Part shown: positions 20,323 through 26,337 of the stretch, piece after piece
How positions within the stretch are numbered: position 1 is the stretch's first letter
How the letters are laid out: each line of letters starts with the position of its first letter
Assembly: GCA_036276195.1 (NCBI GenBank)
Contig: DATBED010000028.1
Span: forward strand, 1 to 26,337
Origin: DATBED01 sp036276195
Lineage (GTDB): Bacteria; Patescibacteriota; Saccharimonadia; Saccharimonadales; UBA4665
Direction of reading: 5' to 3'
DNA length: 26,337 bases
Notes under the pieces: model-generated
Database searches by the model: none
What the model was told of the DNA's origin: nothing
What the model saw: the letters and a program-made list of their open reading frames with translations, nothing else
Made by a program: the position numbers and the translations under genes

Positions 20323-22369
20323 AGGTCTGGGCCGGCTTGTAATAATCGGTGATTTTGACTGGTTGTTGGCCAGCGCTTAGGCTGCCGGCTGGCATAATGT
20401 AAAGTTCACTGCTGTTTTTGGAGACCAGAACATAGCTATTGCTAAACCAGCCATAAGGTGAGTAATCGCTCAAGGAAGCGATTTGCTTCTGGTTATCGGC
20501 ACTGCCATCGCCAATGAAGAGCGTATTCTGGCCATCGCGCAGTTCTGTCCAGAAGGTTTGGTTGCCGCCAGGTGAAATGAGAAAGGTGGGATAGGTTCGG
20601 CTGAAGCTGCCGCTGTCGAGGGTTATTGGCTTGACAGCCAGGTTTTCAAAATCGTAGTAGCTGGTTTTACCGGTGTTGTCACTAACAGCGTAGTAAACCG
20701 CCTGTGGGTTATAAAGAGTGGCCTGAATAAAGGTAGTAGTGCCGGCCGGGAAGGTTTGATAATCTTTCTTACCTTGGCCATTGGGCTGAACGGCCCGAAT
20801 AGTAAAGTTTTTGCCAGTCAGGTCGCCATTAACATTGCTCCACTGGGTATCGTAAGCCACCACGCCGTTCAGGATGTAAAAATTGCTAAAGTACTGGGAG
20901 GCATAGGCACCGGCCGAGCCCTCGGCCTGGTTTTGGTCGAGCTGGTTGAGTTGTTGGTTATCGGCATCGTAGCTCTTGAGGATTTCGCGGCCAGCCTGCC
21001 AAGCATCTTGGCCGTGGCGGGTTAGGTCGTAAATGAAGTTATGGCCGTACCAACCAACCAGATTAAAGTCGGCGTCACTAGTATCAAAGGACGTGACTTT
21101 GTCATTACTGGTATCTATCAGTGAGAGGCTGGCATTGCTGCCCGACCTGATAGACTTAAGCACCAAGAAGCGCCAATCACGCGAGGCCAGCAAACTGGTA
21201 CTGTTCGGATCTTCATGGCCGGTGCCGGCTAAGACCGTTTTGCGGCCGCTGCCATCCAGGTTGGACTTCACTACATCAATGGTGCCGCTTTGGTTAGACA
21301 AGAAGTAAATGTGGCCAGCCGGGATTAGATTAAAGCTGTTGGCTTTGACGGTCTGGGCGGTCACCTGCACAGTGACATTGGCCGAATTATAGCCCCCCAG
21401 TGTTATGGTAGCGCTGTAAGTAGCAGCTGTGGCCGGCAAGGCGACAGTAGCCTGGCCCTTAGAGCTGGTTTTGGCCGTGGTACCTTTTACCGCGACCTCG
21501 GCACCGCTTAGCGGCTTGCCGGTGATTCCGTTTAGCACGGTGATCGGTACTAGACGGCCGGTGGCAACCAAATGGATACTGGTTGGCTGTTTGGGTGACT
21601 TAAAACCAACAAAGTAAGTTTGGTTTTGGTTCTGGTAATACTGCTTACTGATTGTGAGCGTCCGTTTACCCAGCGCTGCCTTCAAATGGGCCTGGCCTTC
21701 GGCATCGGTTTTGACCGAATCACCCGCTAGAGTCACTTCGGCGCTGCTGACCGGTGTACCGGTTTTGCTGTCTATAACTGTAATATTGACTGGCTTCTTA
21801 ATGAAAAGGCCAAGTACGGGGTAGCGTACAAAAGGCACCCCTAGAACCACAACCAAGAGCACTAATAGACCAGCCCAGAGGCGCTTGTGCCCAAAGAATT
21901 CCCTAAACCGTTCCTTCCAAGGTGGCTTACCTACAACGACTTTTCCCTTTTTGGCTTTTTGGGCATCCTCCACCGCCAAAACCATGTCACTCTCTTTAGC
22001 GGCTATATCGTCGACAGCCTGGTCAGTCGCTTGATCGTTCAGATTAGGACTACCTGGCTGGGCTGGAGGCTCTTCGGTAGATTCAGGTAAGGGCGGCGGT
22101 AGTTGCGGTTCAGTCTGGGGCTGGGCAGGCGTAATCTGGCTCGGTGGAGTTTCATCGGCCAACTTAATGACAATCGGCGGCTTGGCCGGCTCCTTAGGCT
22201 TATAAACACTCGGTAGTTTAGGCGCGGTTTTAGGCTTTTCAAAGTGTTCCAGGTCAACGCTGGTAGAGACGGCTGGCGTGCCGTCCACCTCGTTGACGGA
22301 CATCATGGCATCGATCCGCTTAATAGCTTCGTCGTCTTCGGGTTGTTCGGGCGCTTGCTTGTCAGCCAT
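20288..22369 (-). CDS. Large membrane-anchored protein: two carboxypeptidase-regulatory-like domains plus TolB/propeller-like region
   Basis: A 693-aa bitopic surface protein. It has a Pro/Glu-rich cytoplasmic region (about 1-160), a transmembrane helix (about 166-190, LWAGLLVLLVVVLGVPFV) and two tandem beta-sandwich domains of the carboxypeptidase regulatory/PEGA-like type. These are NITVIDSKTGTPVSSAEVTL (about 193-265) and PITVLNGITGKPLSGAEVAV (about 272-345). A region of about 330 residues with repeated strands follows (IYFLSNQSGTIDVVKSNLDG, FLISPGGNQTFWTE, YVLVSKNSSELYIM), typical of TolB/WD40-like propellers, and a Gly/Tyr tail (YGYGYGGL). The ATG at 22367-22369 (MADKQ...) is preferred over the upstream start of the frame, whose added residues are untypical. 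A role as adhesin or envelope sensor is inferred. Confidence 0.8.
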   Translation of the reverse strand: MADKQAPEQPEDDEAIKRIDAMMSVNEVDGTPAVSTSVDLEHFEKPKTAPKLPSVYKPKEPAKPPIVIKLADETPPSQITPAQPQTEPQLPPPLPESTEEPPAQPGSPNLNDQATDQAVDDIAAKESDMVLAVEDAQKAKKGKVVVGKPPWKERFREFFGHKRLWAGLLVLLVVVLGVPFVRYPVLGLFIKKPVNITVIDSKTGTPVSSAEVTLAGDSVKTDAEGQAHLKAALGKRTLTISKQYYQNQNQTYFVGFKSPKQPTSIHLVATGRLVPITVLNGITGKPLSGAEVAVKGTTAKTSSKGQATVALPATAATYSATITLGGYNSANVTVQVTAQTVKANSFNLIPAGHIYFLSNQSGTIDVVKSNLDGSGRKTVLAGTGHEDPNSTSLLASRDWRFLVLKSIRSGSNASLSLIDTSNDKVTSFDTSDADFNLVGWYGHNFIYDLTRHGQDAWQAGREILKSYDADNQQLNQLDQNQAEGSAGAYASQYFSNFYILNGVVAYDTQWSNVNGDLTGKNFTIRAVQPNGQGKKDYQTFPAGTTTFIQATLYNPQAVYYAVSDNTGKTSYYDFENLAVKPITLDSGSFSRTYPTFLISPGGNQTFWTELRDGQNTLFIGDGSADNQKQIASLSDYSPYGWFSNSYVLVSKNSSELYIMPAGSLSAGQQPVKITDYYKPAQTFNGYGYGYGGL

Positions 22370-22432
22370 AATGCTTATTCTTCTACAGTCTAGCAAAAAA
22401 TGGCCGTAAACGACTATGTTTCAAGTGAGAAG

Positions 22433-23410
22433 CTAGCGATTGACGGTAGACATGTCTGGGTAACGATCGCCGGCAGTGGCGCCCTGTGGCATGGCTTCAT
22501 CGAGACGCTTCAGATCATAGTCAGTCAGCTCGGTTTCGGTGGCTGCAATATTCTCTGCAAGGTAATCAATGTGTTTGGTACCTGGGATCGGTACGATGTC
22601 GTCACCCTGGGCTAACACCCAAGCAAGCGCGATTTGGCCTGGAGTACAGCCCTTTTCATCAGCTATCTGCTTAACCTTATCGACTAGCTCCAGGTTTTTG
22701 TAGAAGTTGTCGCCCTGGAAGCGTGGTTGGCGTCGGCGCCAGTCATCTTCTGGCAGGTCTTCCGGCTTCTGCCAGCGTCCGGTCAGGAAGCCGCGCCCAA
22801 GCGGGCTGTAGGCCACAAAACCGATACCCAATTCACGCACAGTGTCTAGAATTTCTTCTTCAGGGTCGCGCGTCCAGAGTGAGTATTCGGTTTGCAGGGC
22901 GGTGATCTTGTGTACCTTGTAAGCCCGCCGCAGAGTGTCGGCCGCAGCCTCGCTCATGCCCAGATAGCGCACCTTGCCGGCTTTAACTAGATCGGCCATG
23001 GCACCAATAGTGTCTTCGATGGGCACTCTGGTATCAACCCGGTGCTGATAGTACAGATCGATGTGATCTGTACCCAATCGCTTAAGGCTGGCATCGCAAG
23101 CTTTTTTGACATAATCTGGCCGGCCATTGATGCCGACCCAACTGCCGTCTGGTCGCCGTTCGTTGCCAAACTTGGTTGCCAAAATTACTTCATCCCGCCG
23201 GCCTTTAATGGCCTTGCCGACTAGTTTTTCGTTGGTGAACGGGCCGTACGCGTCGGCTGTATCCAAAAAGTTAATGCCGTGGCCGAGCGCATAATGAATT
23301 ACACCTATAGCTTCTTGCTCATTGGCCGCACCATAAAAATCACTCATGCCCATACAGCCAAGCCCAATCGCCGAAACAGTCAAGTCATTGCCCAATTTTC
23401 GCATTTGCAT
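22433..23410 (-). CDS. Aldo/keto reductase
   Basis: NADPH-dependent aldo-keto reductase, 325 aa, complete TIM barrel. The catalytic tetrad is visible: Asp50 and Tyr55 (FLDTADAYG), Lys80 (LATKFG) and His123 (YYQHRVD). The cofactor-binding IPGTKHIDYLAEN is near the C-terminus. The sequence resembles the YghZ/Tas-like AKR group with broad carbonyl substrates. It has a textbook ribosome site, AAGGAGG 5 nt before the ATG, unlike most of its leaderless neighbours, which could mean recent acquisition or a different control mode. Confidence 0.93.
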   Translation of the reverse strand: MQMRKLGNDLTVSAIGLGCMGMSDFYGAANEQEAIGVIHYALGHGINFLDTADAYGPFTNEKLVGKAIKGRRDEVILATKFGNERRPDGSWVGINGRPDYVKKACDASLKRLGTDHIDLYYQHRVDTRVPIEDTIGAMADLVKAGKVRYLGMSEAAADTLRRAYKVHKITALQTEYSLWTRDPEEEILDTVRELGIGFVAYSPLGRGFLTGRWQKPEDLPEDDWRRRQPRFQGDNFYKNLELVDKVKQIADEKGCTPGQIALAWVLAQGDDIVPIPGTKHIDYLAENIAATETELTDYDLKRLDEAMPQGATAGDRYPDMSTVNR

Positions 23411-23505
23411 AAATCCTCCTTATCGATTTTTGCCCTCGCTTCACAATGTACAGCCTGAAATCTCGTCTGGCTGTAAACTATCCCTCTACGCCCAAAGAAT
23501 TTTTG

Positions 23506-23511
23506 TATAAC
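23506..23511 (+). promoter_or_regulatory. -10 box TATAAC, 6 nt before the glycosylase ATG
   Basis: Sets a leaderless start at 23518. No convincing -35. Confidence 0.45.
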
Positions 23512-23517
23512 TTAAGA

Positions 23518-24156
23518 ATGGCTTTCAAAGAAGAACTGAAGCAGGCGGCCGCGCATCTGGCTGCCAACGACCCTGTGCTGGCACCGATTATCGAGCGGGC
23601 CGGGCCGCCCTCGTTAAAGCCGCACCAGAACTATTACTGGGAGCTGATTGATAGCATCATCAGTCAGCAGCTCAGCGTCAAAGCGGCCGCCAGCATCGAA
23701 AAACGATTCAAAGAACTATTCAAAACCGATTACCCAGAACCCGAGGCCATTCTTGAAAAATCTATCGAGGATTTGAGAGCTGTCGGCCTGAGCCGTCCAA
23801 AGGCCGGGTACATTCAGGATCTAGCGTTGCATATCTTGAAAGGCAAGCTCAAATTCGACAAGCTTGACCAGCAATCAAACGCCGAAATCATAGGCGAATT
23901 AACAGACATAAAAGGCATTGGTGAATGGACGGCACACATGTTCCTAATCTTCAGTGTCGGCCGACTGGATGTGCTGCCCACCGGCGACCTCGGCATCCGC
24001 AACGGCATCCGCCAACTTTATGGCTTCAAAGACGTCCCTACTCCCGAGCAAATCCAAGAGCTGGCCAAGCAAAATAAATGGCACCCTTACGAATCAGTCG
24101 CTAGCTGGTACGTCTGGCACAGCCTCGCCACACTCCTGCCCTCTAGAGCGCCATAG
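23518..24156 (+). CDS. DNA-3-methyladenine glycosylase, AlkA-like (HhH-GPD superfamily)
   Basis: Base-excision-repair glycosylase removing alkylated purines, 212 aa. It has the AlkA-type helix SIISQQLSVKAA (about 46-57), the helix-hairpin-helix LTDIKGIGEWTAHMF (about 128-142) and the catalytic Asp157 (LPTGDLGIRNG). The length fits the short bacterial and yeast MAG1 type without the N-terminal AlkA domain. The frame is open 24 codons upstream (to 23446), but TATAAC lies exactly 6 nt before the ATG at 23518 and family homology begins there, so the shorter form is chosen. Confidence 0.9.
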   Translation: MAFKEELKQAAAHLAANDPVLAPIIERAGPPSLKPHQNYYWELIDSIISQQLSVKAAASIEKRFKELFKTDYPEPEAILEKSIEDLRAVGLSRPKAGYIQDLALHILKGKLKFDKLDQQSNAEIIGELTDIKGIGEWTAHMFLIFSVGRLDVLPTGDLGIRNGIRQLYGFKDVPTPEQIQELAKQNKWHPYESVASWYVWHSLATLLPSRAP

Positions 24157-24185
24157 CGACTGTGCGCTTATGGTTGGCCGTACTG

Positions 24186-24191
24186 TATAAT
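24186..24191 (+). promoter_or_regulatory. -10 box TATAAT of the minicistron chain
   Basis: Consensus TATAAT, 7 nt before the ATG of a six-residue frame; the predicted transcription start coincides with that ATG. Weak -35. Confidence 0.5.
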
Positions 24192-24198
24192 GCGGCTT

Positions 24199-24219
24199 AT
24201 GAGAGCTGGCATCAAATGA
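24199..24219 (+). CDS. Leaderless six-residue minicistron (MRAGIK)
   Basis: ATG-AGA-GCT-GGC-ATC-AAA-TGA begins 7 nt after TATAAT. Its TGA overlaps the ATG of the next small frame as ATGA. It may recruit ribosomes for the chain of overlapping frames that follows. Confidence 0.35.
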   Translation: MRAGIK

Positions 24220-24317
24220 CTAGCAAGCAGGGCTTTATAAAAACAAAAATATTACTGACAATTGTGGCAAATAAGCTCATGGTTTACGCAGAGAGGGATG
24301 GTAGTCTAGTAAGATGA
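24216..24317 (+). CDS. Small hydrophobic/basic ORF, 33 aa, coupled to the 206-aa gene
   Basis: The frame starts in the ATGA overlap with the six-residue minicistron and stops in a second ATGA overlap with the start of the 206-aa gene (ATG 24314-24316). The product (MTSKQGFIKTKILLTIVANK, then a polar end) has one short hydrophobic stretch and basic flanks. No family recognised. The exact 4-nt overlaps on both sides support translation. Confidence 0.45.
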   Translation: MTSKQGFIKTKILLTIVANKLMVYAERDGSLVR

Positions 24318-24934
24318 TAAACATTCTCTTCGCTGATGTAAGTGGCGGTGAATGGGTGGGAATAGTAGGAGTGGCATTGGCTGCCGTCACACTTATTTTA
24401 GCCATTGGGAATAAAGTATATAAATCTGGTCAGAATGCCCAAAAGGTTAAATATATCGAACAAGACCTAAAAGACAATATAAAGCCCGAGTTGAAGAGTT
24501 TGAGAGAAGCTATGGCAGAAAACGCAAAAGAAATAAGAGATAAACTAGCAGACATTCTGCAGGCTATGACACTAAAGCAAGTATCTCAAGCCCAATCGCC
24601 CCGAGCGTTAAATGACTTCGGCAAGCAAGTGCTTTCTCAATCAGATATTAGGTCTATTATCGAGCCAAAACTTGACCAAATAACCCAAGCCGTAAAGGCT
24701 AAAAATCCAGAGAACGCTTACCAGGTGCAGGAAATGTTGCTGGATATAATACAAGATTTAAAAAATGACGCATCGCTCAAAAACTCTATTGAACAAGCCG
24801 CCTTTAAAAGTGGTGTTTCGGTTGAAACTGTCCTGCTGGTAGCAGGTATAGACATTCGAGACACCGTTTTGGAACAGCTTAACATGAAACCTGACGACAT
24901 AGACATACATAAGGCTAAGGCTAATAAAAAATAG
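24314..24934 (+). CDS. Membrane-anchored coiled-coil protein, 206 aa
   Basis: No family recognised. An N-terminal transmembrane helix (about 12-34, WVGIVGVALAAVTLILAIG) is followed by a charged coiled coil (about 40-95, KVKYIEQDLKDNIKPELKSL) and a helical C-terminal part ending in a Lys-rich tail. No Shine-Dalgarno at normal distance. Its ATG overlaps the stop of the 33-aa frame (ATGA), so translation probably depends on the upstream chain. Codon use and base composition look more AT-rich than the flanking glycosylase and AspRS genes, which may point to acquisition. It lies head to tail with the glycosylase and converges on aspS. Confidence 0.7.
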   Translation: MINILFADVSGGEWVGIVGVALAAVTLILAIGNKVYKSGQNAQKVKYIEQDLKDNIKPELKSLREAMAENAKEIRDKLADILQAMTLKQVSQAQSPRALNDFGKQVLSQSDIRSIIEPKLDQITQAVKAKNPENAYQVQEMLLDIIQDLKNDASLKNSIEQAAFKSGVSVETVLLVAGIDIRDTVLEQLNMKPDDIDIHKAKANKK

Positions 24935-24952
24935 GCAAGAGGCTGTTTGGGC

Positions 24953-26263
24953 TTAAGGGCTGAGGCGGTTGATGTCGCGAGGGAAGAGGGAGGCTTCTTT
25001 GACGTTGCCCAGGCCGAGGAATTTCTGGGTTAGGCGCTCCAGGCCCATGCCGAAACCGCCGTGGGGCGGCATGCCGGCTTGCATGGCCATTAGCAGCGGC
25101 TTAAAGCCGGGGTCTTCCGGGTCGCCGCCGGCCATTTCGTGTAGCTGTTTAACAACTATCTCGTAATCGTTTTCGCGCATGGAGCCGGTGACAATTTCGA
25201 CACCGCGGAATAGTAAGTCAATCCGATCAGCTAGGTCAGGGTTGCTGGCCTGGGCCTTGTGGTAGAACTTCATTTCGCTGGCTGGCCAATCGGTCACGAA
25301 CACCGCTTCACTGCCCAGTTCTTCTTGGGCGTATTCGCAAATCCAGCGCTCCTCGTCAGGTCGCAGGTCTTTTTCGCCAACCGTGTTTTGGCCAGTGGCT
25401 TTGCTGTAGCGTTCGTGTATTTCGGCCATTGGAATAGTCGGGATTTCTTTGGTTAGCTCCGGCTTGGTGGCGCGCAGCAGTTTTAACTCTTCGGCATTCG
25501 TTTCCCAGATGGAATCACTGACATAATTCATCAGGCCGCTTAGAAAATGTTCGAGCTCTTTGAGGGTGATGAAGCCCATTTCACCGTCAACCGAGATGTA
25601 CTCCGTCATGTGGCGGGTGGTGGCGCTGGGCTCGGCGCGGTAAACTGGCGCAATTTCGAAAACCCGCTCAAAAATTCCAACCAGGATTTGCTTATAGAAC
25701 TGCGGGCTCTGGGCCAGCGTGGCCTCTTTGCCAAAATGGTCAAGCTTGAAGACCTCGGCGCCGCCCTCGGTGGCGGCGGCCAACAGTTTGGGTGTGCGAA
25801 TTTCGGTAAAATCATTCTGATAAAAATATTCACGCAATGCCTTAGTAATGGCCGCTTGGACTTTGAATATGGCTGTTTCTTGCAAGTTACGCAAGCCGAT
25901 TGGTCGATATTCAAATAAGGTGTCGAGGTTGTCGGGTTTGTGGCTCAAAGGCTTGTCAATTTCGATTGGCGGTTCAGCTTCGACAGCTACCAGCACGTTC
26001 AGCTTGGCCTCGTGCAGTTCAGCGCCGCCGGGAGCCCGCGGTTCCTCTACGACATTGCCATCGACTTCGAGCACGGTGCCAATCTGCAGGCCGCGCAGCT
26101 TTTCGACCTCATTTTTGTCGTCTAAAACAACTTGTACCAGGCCACCGCGGTCGCGCACGTTAATAAACGTCAATCCGCCCAGCAGACGCTTTTTATGCAA
26201 CCAGCCCTGAATGTGCACCGGCTGGCCAACGTGATCCTTAACTTGTGAACTCAAAACTCGCAT
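24953..26263 (-). CDS. aspS: Aspartyl-tRNA synthetase, archaeal type (likely non-discriminating)
   Basis: Class IIb synthetase charging tRNA-Asp, and probably tRNA-Asn if the GatCAB amidation route is used; 436 aa. It has an N-terminal OB-fold anticodon domain (1-105, VHIQGWLHKKRLLGGLTFIN), motif 1 around FTEIRTPKLLAAATEGGAEV, motif 2 FEIAPVYRAEPSATTRHMTE and motif 3 GGFGMGLERLTQKFLG. The bacterial GAD insertion (about 150 aa) is absent; length and signature match the archaeal/AspS2 type. TAGAAT lies 8 nt before the ATG with no Shine-Dalgarno. The specificity (discriminating or not) is inferred from the type only. Confidence 0.93.
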   Translation of the reverse strand: MRVLSSQVKDHVGQPVHIQGWLHKKRLLGGLTFINVRDRGGLVQVVLDDKNEVEKLRGLQIGTVLEVDGNVVEEPRAPGGAELHEAKLNVLVAVEAEPPIEIDKPLSHKPDNLDTLFEYRPIGLRNLQETAIFKVQAAITKALREYFYQNDFTEIRTPKLLAAATEGGAEVFKLDHFGKEATLAQSPQFYKQILVGIFERVFEIAPVYRAEPSATTRHMTEYISVDGEMGFITLKELEHFLSGLMNYVSDSIWETNAEELKLLRATKPELTKEIPTIPMAEIHERYSKATGQNTVGEKDLRPDEERWICEYAQEELGSEAVFVTDWPASEMKFYHKAQASNPDLADRIDLLFRGVEIVTGSMRENDYEIVVKQLHEMAGGDPEDPGFKPLLMAMQAGMPPHGGFGMGLERLTQKFLGLGNVKEASLFPRDINRLSP

Positions 26264-26271
26264 CAGGGGTT

Positions 26272-26277
26272 ATTCTA
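26272..26277 (-). promoter_or_regulatory. -10 box TAGAAT, 8 nt before the aspS ATG
   Basis: Near-leaderless geometry; a possible -35 TGTTAA lies 17 nt upstream. The remaining bases to the window end hold no gene. Confidence 0.4.
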
Positions 26278-26337
26278 GCACTTCCTTCCCTGTTTTAACA
26301 GAGCCAGCTCCATAGATTGTGCTTATGTTTCTATCTT

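Noticed and set aside
1..26337. CRISPR array or insertion-sequence transposase
   Set aside because: No regularly spaced repeats and no DDE or HUH transposase motifs were seen; the only mobility genes are the two site-specific recombinases.

Overview
The window looks like a chromosome segment of a Candidatus Saccharibacteria (TM7) or related Patescibacteria genome. This is inferred from gene content: an archaeal-type aspartyl-tRNA synthetase, a MurC-like ligase, an FtsB-like protein, several small anchored proteins with no clear counterpart in model bacteria, and very tight gene packing. UGA reads as stop throughout.

Left part (1-9.3 kb): an ftsB-like gene and an intact tRNA-Met(CAU) are followed by an accessory island. 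The island carries a large serine recombinase whose 3' end runs antisense into the tRNA, a small acidic protein, a complete tyrosine recombinase translationally coupled to a 314-aa protein with a possible RarA/MgsA C-terminal-like start, an isochorismatase-family hydrolase paired with an unrecognised 416-aa protein, a zinc-ribbon protein, an alpha/beta hydrolase and a membrane-anchored Cys-containing protein. At 9295-9321 a decayed copy of the tRNA 3' end (14 identical bases of the T arm, then a degraded acceptor strand ending in ACCA) probably marks the other end of the island.

Middle (9.3-10.9 kb): a second accessory patch. It has a putative HExxH metallopeptidase gene flanked by a diverged 47-nt repeat (77% identical), a strongly structured RNA with its own -10 box, and a 74-nt tRNA/tmRNA-like element ending in CCA.

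Right part (10.9-26.3 kb): ordinary compact chromosome. It holds a hypothetical protein, a tRNA-dihydrouridine synthase, an ABC-2 exporter pair, a small basic protein with a strong promoter and terminator, two anchored proteins, a MurC-like ligase, a Sua5-MazG-NUDIX operon, an LssY_C-domain membrane protein, a large anchored protein with two carboxypeptidase-regulatory-like domains and a propeller-like C-terminal region, an aldo-keto reductase, an AlkA-like glycosylase, a small coupled cistron chain and AspRS.

The recurring theme is promoter-to-start geometry. Many genes have a -10 box exactly 6-8 nt before the ATG and no Shine-Dalgarno, which predicts leaderless mRNAs. Genes inside operons and several island genes have strong AGGAGG-type sites instead. 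This geometry was used to correct several start codons. The clearest undescribed systems are the recombinase island built on tRNA-Met, the structured RNA / repeat / tRNA-like cluster around the HExxH gene, and the leaderless minicistron chain before the 206-aa gene.
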